Assembly (NCBI GenBank): GCA_002293125.1
Contig: DBCR01000083.1
Coordinates: 39,415-103,414, forward strand
Length of the DNA stretch: 64,000 nucleotides
Source of the DNA: Opitutia bacterium UBA953
GTDB lineage: Bacteria > Verrucomicrobiota > Verrucomicrobiia > Opitutales > UBA953
Direction: 5' to 3'
Made by a program: the position numbers and the translations under genes. Below, one piece after another: positions 34,577 through 41,624 of the stretch; within the stretch, counting starts at the first letter, position 1, and each line of letters opens with the position of its first letter. The notes under the pieces were generated by a model. That model saw nothing but the letters and a program-made list of their open reading frames with translations, was not told where the DNA came from and made no database searches.

Positions 34577-35911
34577 GTTAAAAAACTTCAACCCCTGCTC
34601 CGCCAACAAAGCCATCCCTAACCCGGAAAAACCGATGAGGGTCTCAGTGATCGTCCACGTACGCAGGGTCTGGCCCACGGTGAGGCCGAGGCATTCTTTG
34701 ACCATCCAGAAACCGCTGTCGTTGAGGTGCGACAGGAAGAGCGAGCCGCAGCCGATCGAGATGACCATGAGTTCGGGACTGGTGCCTGGATGGGCCGCCA
34801 GGACGGGCGCGATGAAGCCCGCAGCGACGGTGATGGCAACGGTCGCGGAGCCGGTGGCGACGCGGATGAAGGCCGAGACGAGCCAGCCGTAAACGAGCAA
34901 CGGCAGCCCCGCGGACGCCGCCAGTTCAGCAAGCTCCTTGTCGACGCCCGCCGTGCGCATGACGAGCGCGAAGCCGCCGCCGGCGCCGACGAGGATGAGC
35001 GTCATGCCGATACCGGAGACGCTTTGTTCGGAGAACTTGAGGAGCTCGCCAGGGGAACGACCGCAGCGCTTACCAAAGGCCCACATGGCGAAAAGTACCG
35101 ATAAAAGCAGGGCGATGACGGGGTGGCCGATGAAGAGGCAGACCTTACCCCAGAGGGCTTCCTTGGCGTGCAGGAGCTCGACCAACGTACCTGCCAGCAG
35201 CAGCATGACGGGGAGCAGCACGGTGAAGATCGTGAGCCCGAACGTCGGCAAGGTCTGGTTCGCGGAAACCGACGGCGTGAACTCGGGGGTAGCGACTTCG
35301 ACCCGCTTGACGGCGATCTTCGCGAAGATCGGACCGGCGATGGCGGCGACAGGAATCCCGAGCGCGAGCGCCCAGAGGATGACCTTACCCATGTCGGCAT
35401 GCAGGGCCTCGATCGCGATGACGGGGCCCGGGTGCGGTGGCATGAGTCCGTGCATCACGGAGAGGAACGATAACAGCGGCAGCACCAGCAGTAGGAAAGG
35501 TTTCCCGGTTTCCTTCGCGAGGGTGATGACGATCGGCAAGATGAGCAGCAGGCCGACGGCGAACCAGGTCGTCATGCCCACGCAGAGCGCGAGGAGGATG
35601 ATGCAGAGTCCGATGCGCGAGGGCCCGAGCGTGCGGATGAATTGCTTGGCGAGCACCCCTGCCCCGCCCGATTCCGCGAGTAGTTTTCCGAACACGACGC
35701 CGAGCACGATGATCGCGCCGGTGCCGGCCAAGGTGTTACCGAAGCCGGTCTGGAAGGCCTTGAGGACCTCCGTCATCGTGAGCGCGCCCTGCGTGGCCAC
35801 GACCATCGCGCCGAGCGACAGCGAGCTGATCAGCAACGCGATGAACGGATTAAGCTTCAGCCAGGTCACCAACAGGACCAGGACGGCGATGGCGAGCAGG
35901 GCGTAGAGCAT
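34574..35911 (-). CDS. GntP-family gluconate/idonate:H+ symporter
   Basis: A 445-residue integral membrane protein with about a dozen hydrophobic segments, the usual GntP length. It carries the family motif MPPHPGP at residues 157-163 and a typical N-terminal half (GVVFGKLLAESGGA). GntP proteins take up gluconate, L-idonate or related sugar acids with protons across the inner membrane. It is the last gene of a three-gene operon, starting 12 bases after the SDR gene, whose two enzymes match the L-idonate pathway order. Within GntP the exact substrate cannot be told from sequence; 5-ketogluconate, L-idonate or D-gluconate are all possible. Confidence 0.9.
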   Translation of the reverse strand: MLYALLAIAVLVLLVTWLKLNPFIALLISSLSLGAMVVATQGALTMTEVLKAFQTGFGNTLAGTGAIIVLGVVFGKLLAESGGAGVLAKQFIRTLGPSRIGLCIILLALCVGMTTWFAVGLLLILPIVITLAKETGKPFLLLVLPLLSFLSVMHGLMPPHPGPVIAIEALHADMGKVILWALALGIPVAAIAGPIFAKIAVKRVEVATPEFTPSVSANQTLPTFGLTIFTVLLPVMLLLAGTLVELLHAKEALWGKVCLFIGHPVIALLLSVLFAMWAFGKRCGRSPGELLKFSEQSVSGIGMTLILVGAGGGFALVMRTAGVDKELAELAASAGLPLLVYGWLVSAFIRVATGSATVAITVAAGFIAPVLAAHPGTSPELMVISIGCGSLFLSHLNDSGFWMVKECLGLTVGQTLRTWTITETLIGFSGLGMALLAEQGLKFFN

Positions 35912-35923
35912 GGCGCAGGGAGA

Positions 35924-36715
35924 TCAGGGTTTCGGCGGGGCGACCGTGGCTCGAGTAGCACCCGTGCTGATGCCCCCGTCAACCAACAAGGTCTGGCCGG
36001 TCACGTAGCGGCTCTCTTCCGAAGACAGGAAAACGACTGGGCCGGCAAGATCGTCGGGCGCACCGGGGCGCTTGAGCGGGATACGGTCGCAGAGGTACTC
36101 GACCCACTCGCGGTTCTCATAGAGGACGGAGTTCTGGGCGGTCTTGAACCAACCCGGGGCGAGGCAATTGACGGTGACGCCGTGGCGACCCCAGTCGTCG
36201 GCGAGGCTCATGGTGAGCTGCTTCACGCCTCCGCGGCTGGCACCATAGGGAGCGAGACCCGCGTAACCGGCGACGCAGGTGACGGAGCCGATGTTCACGA
36301 TGCGTCCGTAGCCGCGGGCAATCATGCCCGGCGCGACCGCCTGCGCGGTGAAGAACGTGCCGCGGAGATTCGTGTCGAGGACCATGTTCCAATCCTCCCA
36401 GGTGACCTCGAGGGCGGGCTTGCGCGCATTGCAACCGGCATTGTTCACGAGGATGTCGATGCGGCCCATCTGCTGCTCCACCGAAGCCACGGCGGCCTTG
36501 ATGCTGTCGTGGTCGCGGACATCGAGGTCGACACCACAGGTGCGGCGACCAAGGGCCTCGATCTCCTTGCGGAACGAGGCGAGCTTGGAGGCGTCGCGGC
36601 TCGACATCGCGATGTCGGCGCCGGCCTGCGCGAGCGCGCGGGCGAAGTATTGCCCGAGGCCGCGGCTCGTACCGGTGATGAAGGCGACCTTGCCGGTGAG
36701 ATCGAAGAAAGCCAT
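35924..36715 (-). CDS. SDR oxidoreductase, gluconate 5-dehydrogenase-like
   Basis: A 263-residue classical short-chain dehydrogenase. The cofactor loop is TGTSRGLG (residues 14-21), the structural motif is NNAG near residue 92, and the catalytic Ser144 lies 13 residues before Tyr157. The active-site motif reads Y157-G-A-S-R161, so the normally conserved Lys is Arg; the codon is CGC on the coding strand. By position and similarity it resembles IdnO, which interconverts 5-ketogluconate and gluconate with NAD(P)H in the cytoplasm. It lies 12 bases from each neighbour, so the three genes should be co-transcribed. Other hydroxyacid or sugar substrates are possible, and the Lys-to-Arg change may alter activity. 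Confidence 0.87.
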   Translation of the reverse strand: MAFFDLTGKVAFITGTSRGLGQYFARALAQAGADIAMSSRDASKLASFRKEIEALGRRTCGVDLDVRDHDSIKAAVASVEQQMGRIDILVNNAGCNARKPALEVTWEDWNMVLDTNLRGTFFTAQAVAPGMIARGYGRIVNIGSVTCVAGYAGLAPYGASRGGVKQLTMSLADDWGRHGVTVNCLAPGWFKTAQNSVLYENREWVEYLCDRIPLKRPGAPDDLAGPVVFLSSEESRYVTGQTLLVDGGISTGATRATVAPPKP

Positions 36716-36727
36716 TGATTCTATGGG

Positions 36728-37768
36728 TCAGACCTGTGGTGAGAGGATGACCTTCATCACACCCGGTGCGCCCGCGTACAGCTTCGCGAACCACTCGGCG
36801 CCCTGCGCCAACGGCGCGACCGCGGAGATGATCTTGTCGACCTTGATCTGCTTCGTGGCGAGGAGTTCGATGCAGCGGGGGATCTCGCCGGCGGAGGCGC
36901 AGGAACCCTGCAGGCGAAGCTGGCGGGTGACGACCATCTGCAGCGGGAGTTCGGTCTTCGGCGTGAGATTACCGACGAGCGTGACCGTGCCGCCCTTACG
37001 CACGGCGTGGATCGCGGAGAGCACGGTGGCGTTGAGACCGACGCACTCGAAGGCGGCGTCGGCGCCCTGCCCTTTGGTGAGCGATTTCACGAACTCGGTG
37101 AGGTCGCCGCCGGTCTTGGGATTGAAGCTGTGCGTCGCGCCCAGTTCCATCGCGACGGAGAGGCGCGCGTCCTCGGTATCGACCGCGATGAGCTGCGCGA
37201 AACCCGCGATCTTGGCGGCTTGCAGCGTCAGGAGACCGATCATGCCGGTGCCCACGACGACGGCGGTATCGCCCGGAGCGACGGGCGTGAGACGGACGGC
37301 ATGCACGCCGACCGAGACGGCCTCGATCATCGCGGCTTCAGCGAAACCGAGTTCGGCGGGAAGTTTATGGAGGATACGGGCGGGAACGGTGACGAATTCA
37401 GCGAAGGCGCCGTGGCGGCGATAGTCGCCGCAGGAGACGCCGAGGACCTGGCGGTTGTCGCAAAGGTTCACGTCGCCGCGCCGACAATGGACGCATTCGC
37501 CGCAGAAGACCGTAGAATCAAAGGTGACGCGGTCGCCGGAGGCGAAACCCTTCACGGCGGCGCCGACGCCGGTGATGACGCCCGCGGCCTCATGGCCCAT
37601 GACCAGCGGGGGGATGCGGCGGCCGGTGGAGCCGTCGTAACCGTGGATGTCGGAACCGCAGATCCCGCAGGCGCGGACCTGGATCAGGACGTCGTCCGGA
37701 CCGCAGACCGGATCGGCCACGTCCACGTAGGCCATCTTCTTATATTCCGTCAGGAGCAGGGCTTTCAC
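36728..37768 (-). CDS. Zinc-dependent MDR alcohol dehydrogenase, L-idonate/sorbitol/threonine dehydrogenase-like
   Basis: A 346-residue medium-chain dehydrogenase. Catalytic zinc ligands are seen in CGICGSD (Cys37) and GHEAAG. The four-cysteine structural zinc loop is CGECVHCRRGDVNLC, and the Rossmann glycine motif is VVGTGMIG. It oxidises a secondary hydroxyl of a polyol or sugar acid with NAD(P)+. I chose the GTG at 37768 because the protein begins VKALLLTEY at the usual family start; the frame can be extended to 37867 but that part encodes intergenic repeat sequence. It is the first gene of the operon with the SDR and GntP genes. The gene order mirrors idnD-idnO-idnT, which favours an idonate-type substrate without proving it. 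Confidence 0.88.
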   Translation of the reverse strand: MKALLLTEYKKMAYVDVADPVCGPDDVLIQVRACGICGSDIHGYDGSTGRRIPPLVMGHEAAGVITGVGAAVKGFASGDRVTFDSTVFCGECVHCRRGDVNLCDNRQVLGVSCGDYRRHGAFAEFVTVPARILHKLPAELGFAEAAMIEAVSVGVHAVRLTPVAPGDTAVVVGTGMIGLLTLQAAKIAGFAQLIAVDTEDARLSVAMELGATHSFNPKTGGDLTEFVKSLTKGQGADAAFECVGLNATVLSAIHAVRKGGTVTLVGNLTPKTELPLQMVVTRQLRLQGSCASAGEIPRCIELLATKQIKVDKIISAVAPLAQGAEWFAKLYAGAPGVMKVILSPQV

Positions 37769-37826
37769 GAAGGGAGAGGAAGGAGGGTTTTGGCGGGAGG
37801 GCAAGACTTGGGAGGGCTGGACCCAG

Positions 37827-37862
37827 AGAGTATCGAGTATGGAGTATCGAGTATCGGGGGAG
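37827..37862. repeat. Tandem GAGTATCGAGTAT repeat
   Basis: GAGTATC units in near-perfect tandem (complement GATACTC). The same string occurs at 43891-43925, 44941-44972, 56217-56239 and 56295-56312, and as a GTTACTC variant at 54221-54240. Confidence 0.7.
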
Positions 37863-37873
37863 TGCATGCCTCG

Positions 37874-37929
37874 GGTAGGGTTGAGCGCCCCCGCTCAACC
37901 GCGGCTGACCAGGGGTGGTCAGCCCTACC
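37874..37929. repeat. Paired-hairpin REP/BIME-like element 2
   Basis: Bounded by GGTAGGG and CCCTACC, with hairpins GGTTGAGCG/CGCTCAACC (right arm imperfect) and GGCTGACCA/TGGTCAGCC. It lies between the divergent ADH and gluconolactonase genes. Confidence 0.8.
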
Positions 37930-37970
37930 TTTTATTTGCCTCCTCCTAATCCCCGCCCTACCCCTTCCGC

Positions 37971-38933
37971 ATGAAGTTCCTCCCCGCCCTCTTCCTTTCC
38001 GTCCTGACCGCCGTCGCCGCCGATGGCCCGAAGCAGTCCATCGAGAGGCTCGATCCGGCGCTCGACGCGCTGATCGCGAGCGATGCCAAGATCGAGACCA
38101 TCTCGAATGGCGGCTACTCCTGGTCCGAAGGGCCCGTCTGGTATAAAGGTCGCATCGTCTTCTCGGACGTGCCCAAGAACATCGCCTACCAGTGGATCGA
38201 AGGCGACGCGATGGCCTCCGTCTTCCTGCAGCCCAGCGGCACCGACGCTCCTTCCGCGAACCAAGGTTCCAATGGACTCTCCGTCGACGCACAGGGCCGC
38301 ATGCTCCTATGCCAGCATGGCTCCCGACGCGTCGCGCGCCTGGGTGGCGACGGCAAGTTCGAGCCGCTCGCGACCAAGAACCATGAAGGCGTCCGCTACA
38401 ACAGCCCGAACGATCTCTGCGTGGCCAAGGATGGCTCCGTCTACTTCACCGACCCGCCCTACGGCCTACCCAAGGGCGAGAAGTCTGAAACCCAATACCA
38501 CGGTGTCTACAAGCTCGCGACCGACGGCAAGGTCACCCTCGTGACGAAAGAAGTCCAGTGGCCCAACGGCATCGCCCTCAGCCTCGACCAGAAGTCGCTC
38601 TACCTCGCCGTCTCGGACGGCAAGAACCCGCGCGTCGCGGTCTGCAATCTCGATGGCTCCGGCCTACGCGACGTCTTCCTGGCGGCGCCCTTGAAGAGCA
38701 AGGAACGCCCGGGCTCTTGCGACGGCCTCAAACTCGACGTCAACGGCAACCTCTGGACCACCGGACCCGGCGGCGTGCTGATCCTCTCCCCCGAAGGCAA
38801 GCACCTCGGCTCGATCCTCTGCGGCCAGCCCACCGCGAACCTCGCCTGGGGCGACGACGGCCACACCCTTTACATCACGTCCAAGGACCGGCTCCTGCGC
38901 GTGAAGACGAAGATCAAAGGCGCGGGTTTCTGA
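37971..38933 (+). CDS. Secreted SMP-30/gluconolactonase-family lactone hydrolase
   Basis: A 320-residue protein with a short signal peptide (MKFLPALFLSVLTAVAA) and a six-bladed SMP-30 beta-propeller. The expected divalent-metal ligands can be placed: Glu53 in SEGPVW, Asn147 in NSPNDL, Asn199 in WPNGIA and Asp251 in DGLKLD. Such enzymes open aldonolactones (gluconolactone and relatives) to aldonic acids. The signal peptide places it in the periplasm or outside. It is transcribed divergently from the idn-like operon, so it could supply the aldonate that GntP imports. Lactonase specificity is an inference from the family; some members act on other esters or lactones. Confidence 0.9.
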   Translation: MKFLPALFLSVLTAVAADGPKQSIERLDPALDALIASDAKIETISNGGYSWSEGPVWYKGRIVFSDVPKNIAYQWIEGDAMASVFLQPSGTDAPSANQGSNGLSVDAQGRMLLCQHGSRRVARLGGDGKFEPLATKNHEGVRYNSPNDLCVAKDGSVYFTDPPYGLPKGEKSETQYHGVYKLATDGKVTLVTKEVQWPNGIALSLDQKSLYLAVSDGKNPRVAVCNLDGSGLRDVFLAAPLKSKERPGSCDGLKLDVNGNLWTTGPGGVLILSPEGKHLGSILCGQPTANLAWGDDGHTLYITSKDRLLRVKTKIKGAGF

Positions 38934-38948
38934 CCGCGCGCATAATGA

Positions 38949-39066
38949 GGTAGGGCGGCCATTGCCATGGCCGCCGTTCGCAGCGCAAGGTGCGTCAAGT
39001 CGGCAAGCTATCTGAACGCTCCAGCGTCCGTCCGCCCACGGAAGTGATGGCAATCACGTCCCTACC
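38949..39066. repeat. Variant REP-like composite
   Basis: Starts GGTAGGGCGGCC with the hairpin GGCGGCCA/TGGCCGCC and ends with GTGAT/ATCAC next to GTCCCTACC. The ends match the paired-hairpin family; the roughly 65-base interior does not. Confidence 0.55.
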
Positions 39067-39125
39067 CCTACCGCCCCTTTCAGATTGGCAACCTTGGGGG
39101 CGGGGGTATGTCCAATGAGATACCC

Positions 39126-40166
39126 ATGAAACACCCCCTCGCCCTCCTCGCCCTCCTTGCCGCGTTCGGCCAAGCCGCCGTCGCTGCCGAAGTGAAGCTC
39201 GTCGAACAGAAGGACAAGCAGCAGGTCGACGTCCTCGTCGACGGCCAGCCCTTCACCTCCTACGTCTACTGGTCCAGCCAGAAGAAGCCGCTCCTCTCCC
39301 CGCTCCGCACCTCGCAGGGCACGATCTTCACCCGTGGCTTCCCGCTTGAGAAGATCGCCGGCGAACGCACCGACCACCCGCACCATATCTCCTCGTGGTT
39401 CAACTACGGCGACGTCAACGGCACCGACTTCTGGAACTCCCCGCCCGAGGGCTACACCCACAAAGGCAAGATGCCTTACGGCTCGGTGAAGCATAAGAGC
39501 ATCAAGGCGATCAACAGCGGCGACGGCGCGGCGACCCTCGAAGTCTCCTCCGACTGGATCATGGCCGACGGCTCCAAGGTGCTGCAGCAGGACGAGCAGC
39601 TCGTCTTCCGCGCTTCCAAGGACCTGCGCATCATCGACCGCATCATCACCCTCACCGCGCAGGACAAGGACGCCGTCTTCCATGACTCCAAGGAAGGCGC
39701 CATCGCCATCCGCATGACCCGCGCCCTCGAAGAGCCTTCCACCAAGGCCGAGATCTTCACCGACGCCGCGGGCCTGCCCACCACCGTCGCCAAGCTCGAC
39801 AACACCGGCGTCAACGGCGTCTACCTCAGCAGCGAAGGTAAGGTCGGCGAAAAGGAATCCTGGAGCACGCGTGCCAAGTGGATGACCCTTTCTGGCAACG
39901 TCCGCGGCGAAGACGTCTGCGTCGGCATCTTCGACCACCCGAAGAACGTCACCTACCCGACTTACTGGCATAACCGCGGCTACGGCCTCTTCGCCGCCAA
40001 TCCGTTCGGCGCCAAGGAATTCACCAAGGGCAAGACCACGCTCAACTTCACGCTCAAGGCCGGCCAGTCCGAGACCTTCCGCTTCCGCATCCTGATCCAC
40101 TCCGGCAAGCTCACCGCCGCGCAGACCGAAGTCCATTATCAGCAGTTCCTGACGGACGTGAAGTGA
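39126..40166 (+). CDS. Secreted DUF6807 (PmoA-like) protein
   Basis: A 346-residue protein starting at the second ATG, which places the signal peptide (MKHPLALLALLAAFGQAAVAA) at the N-terminus; an upstream in-frame ATG at 39108 would add six residues. The DUF6807 hallmark is present: TDHPHHISSWFNYGD followed by VNGTDFW, at about residues 85-106. The family is frequent in Verrucomicrobiota and Planctomycetota near carbohydrate genes. It has been labelled methane oxygenase PmoA in databases, but no monooxygenase activity should be assumed. The neighbours (lactonase, aldo/keto reductase, sugar-acid operon) suggest a role on sugars or glycosides outside the cytoplasm. A terminator hairpin follows about 60 bases downstream. 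Confidence 0.85.
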   Translation: MKHPLALLALLAAFGQAAVAAEVKLVEQKDKQQVDVLVDGQPFTSYVYWSSQKKPLLSPLRTSQGTIFTRGFPLEKIAGERTDHPHHISSWFNYGDVNGTDFWNSPPEGYTHKGKMPYGSVKHKSIKAINSGDGAATLEVSSDWIMADGSKVLQQDEQLVFRASKDLRIIDRIITLTAQDKDAVFHDSKEGAIAIRMTRALEEPSTKAEIFTDAAGLPTTVAKLDNTGVNGVYLSSEGKVGEKESWSTRAKWMTLSGNVRGEDVCVGIFDHPKNVTYPTYWHNRGYGLFAANPFGAKEFTKGKTTLNFTLKAGQSETFRFRILIHSGKLTAAQTEVHYQQFLTDVK

Positions 40167-40227
40167 AGTCGGGCGAGCAAGGCTCGCCGACTTCACAGGG
40201 CTAGGGCTAGGCACAGTTGAAATTATG

Positions 40228-40254
40228 AAGGGGCCATCAGGCCCCTTTTGTTTT
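40228..40254 (+). terminator. Rho-independent terminator after the DUF6807 gene
   Basis: The stem AAGGGGCC/GGCCCCTT with loop ATCA is followed by a T-rich tail (TTTGTTTT). Confidence 0.85.
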
Positions 40255-40255
40255 A

Positions 40256-40311
40256 GGTAGGGCCAACCATCCTTGGTTGGCCGCGGCCGAGCAGGGATGC
40301 TCGGCCCTACC
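40256..40311. repeat. Paired-hairpin REP/BIME-like element 3
   Basis: Bounded by GGTAGGGC and GCCCTACC, with hairpins GGCCAACCA/TGGTTGGCC and GGCCGAGCA/TGCTCGGCC. Confidence 0.8.
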
Positions 40312-40335
40312 CGATGCATGCTGAGGGTAACAGCA

Positions 40336-40440
40336 AAGGGAGACCGGAGACCGGAGACCGGATAGTTTGCTGCGGACATAAGAGACGCCAGCCAATCATC
40401 CGGTCTCCGGTTTCTCTTTGAGTGAACACCATTGTCTCGA
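40336..40440. repeat. Composite direct repeat, copy A1
   Basis: About 100 bases, nearly identical to 43523-43621. The left end is AAGGGAGACCGG, followed by a shared core (AGTTTGCTGCGGACATAAGA), AATCATCCGGTCTCCGG and CACCATTGTCTCGA. Both copies directly abut a paired-hairpin element. Confidence 0.8.
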
Positions 40441-40496
40441 GGTAGGGCTGGCCATCCTTGGCCGGCCGCGGCCGAGCAGGGATGCTCGGCCCTACC
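40441..40496. repeat. Paired-hairpin REP/BIME-like element 4
   Basis: Bounded by GGTAGGGC and GCCCTACC, with hairpins GGCTGGCCA/TGGCCGGCC and GGCCGAGCA/TGCTCGGCC. Confidence 0.8.
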
Positions 40497-40516
40497 CGAT
40501 ACAGGGATCAGGGCTT

Positions 40517-40585
40517 TTCCATTCAGCCCTCCACGCAGTCCTCCATTCAGTCCTCGATTCAGCCCTCCATTCTCCCTTCAATCCC
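40517..40585. repeat. ATTCAG/CCTC string
   Basis: Repeated words CAGCCCTCC, CAGTCCTCCATT and CAGTCCTCGATT run up to the aldo/keto reductase start. It is the complement of the family at 34258-34333. Confidence 0.6.
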
Positions 40586-40595
40586 CTTCATCGCC

Positions 40596-41552
40596 ATGAA
40601 GACTCGTAAGCTCGGCAATTCTCCGCTCCATCTCACACCCGTCGGCCTGGGCACCTGGGCCATCGGCGGCGGCGATTGGAAATTCGGCTGGGGCGCGCAG
40701 GACGACGCCCTTTCCATCCGCACCATCCACGAGGCGATGGCGGTCGGCATCAACTGGATCGATACCGCGGCGGTCTACGGACTCGGCCGGTCGGAAGAAG
40801 TCGTCGGACGCGCGCTGAAAGAGATGAAGGAGAAGCCGATCGTCTCGACGAAGTGCGAACGTTGCTGGGACCCGGACGGCACGATCGTGCCGCGCCTCAA
40901 GCGCGCGAGCGTGAAGCAGGAATGCGAGGACAGCCTCCGTCGCCTGCAGATCGACGTCATCGACATGTACCAGATTCATTGGCCGCAGCCGGACGAAGAT
41001 ATCGAAGAAGGCTGGTCCGCCGTCGCCGAGCTCGTGAAGGAAGGCAAAGTCCGCTACGCCGGCGTGAGCAACTTCAGCGTCGCGCAACTTGAACGCATCC
41101 AGCCCATCCACCGCGTGACGTTCCTCCAGCCGCCCTACAGCATGCTGAACCGTAGCATCGAAGCCGCGCTCCTCCCCTACTGCGAGGCCAACGACATCGG
41201 CATCGTCTCCTACAGCCCGATGCAGAAGGGCCTGCTCAGCGGCAAGGTCACCAAGGAATGGACCGACGCCCTCCCGACCGACGACCACCGTCGCGCCGAC
41301 CCGCAGTTCAACGAGCCGCTTCTCTCCAAGAACATCGCGCTGGCCAAAGGCCTCGCCGAGATCGCCCACCGCTACGGCCGCAACTCCGCGGAGCTCGCCA
41401 TCGCCTGGGTGCTGCGCCAGCCGCGCGTGACCGCCGCCATCGTCGGCGCCCGCAAGCCCGGCCAGATCAAGGAGACCGTCTCGGGCGGCAAGCTTCTCAT
41501 CAAGCCGGACGATGTCGCCCGGATCGAGGAACTGCTGCGCCTGCGGGGCTGA
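40596..41552 (+). CDS. Aldo/keto reductase
   Basis: A 318-residue TIM-barrel oxidoreductase. The catalytic tetrad can be placed at Asp56 and Tyr61 (DTAAVYG), Lys86 (STKC) and His128 (YQIHW). I start it at the ATG 40596, giving MKTRKLGNSPLHLTPVGLGT, the usual AKR N-terminus; the frame extends upstream only through intergenic repeats. It reduces aldehydes or ketones, or oxidises sugars, with NADP(H) in the cytoplasm; no signal peptide is seen. It resembles the YajO/Tas-like subfamily of bacterial AKRs. The nearby sugar-acid genes suggest a carbohydrate substrate, but this is inference. Confidence 0.92.
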   Translation: MKTRKLGNSPLHLTPVGLGTWAIGGGDWKFGWGAQDDALSIRTIHEAMAVGINWIDTAAVYGLGRSEEVVGRALKEMKEKPIVSTKCERCWDPDGTIVPRLKRASVKQECEDSLRRLQIDVIDMYQIHWPQPDEDIEEGWSAVAELVKEGKVRYAGVSNFSVAQLERIQPIHRVTFLQPPYSMLNRSIEAALLPYCEANDIGIVSYSPMQKGLLSGKVTKEWTDALPTDDHRRADPQFNEPLLSKNIALAKGLAEIAHRYGRNSAELAIAWVLRQPRVTAAIVGARKPGQIKETVSGGKLLIKPDDVARIEELLRLRG

Positions 41553-41624
41553 TTACGAAGGAAAGGCAGGACTTAACCTGCCCTTAAGGTCGCATCGGGT
41601 ATGATAATATCCTAACCCAAAGCC

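Larger units (their letters stand above)
40167..40595. other. Intergenic repeat mosaic before the aldo/keto reductase gene
   Basis: This stretch holds no gene. It contains a terminator (40228-40254), two paired-hairpin elements (40256-40311 and 40441-40496), a composite direct repeat (40336-40440) and an ATTCAG/CCTC string (40517-40585). Confidence 0.75.

Noticed and set aside
37769..37867. N-terminal extension of the zinc ADH
   Set aside because: The extra 33 codons translate the GATACTC repeat and other intergenic sequence; the family N-terminus begins at GTG 37768.
39054..40379. Minus-strand frame of 441 codons
   Set aside because: Antisense to the DUF6807 gene and extends through intergenic repeats.
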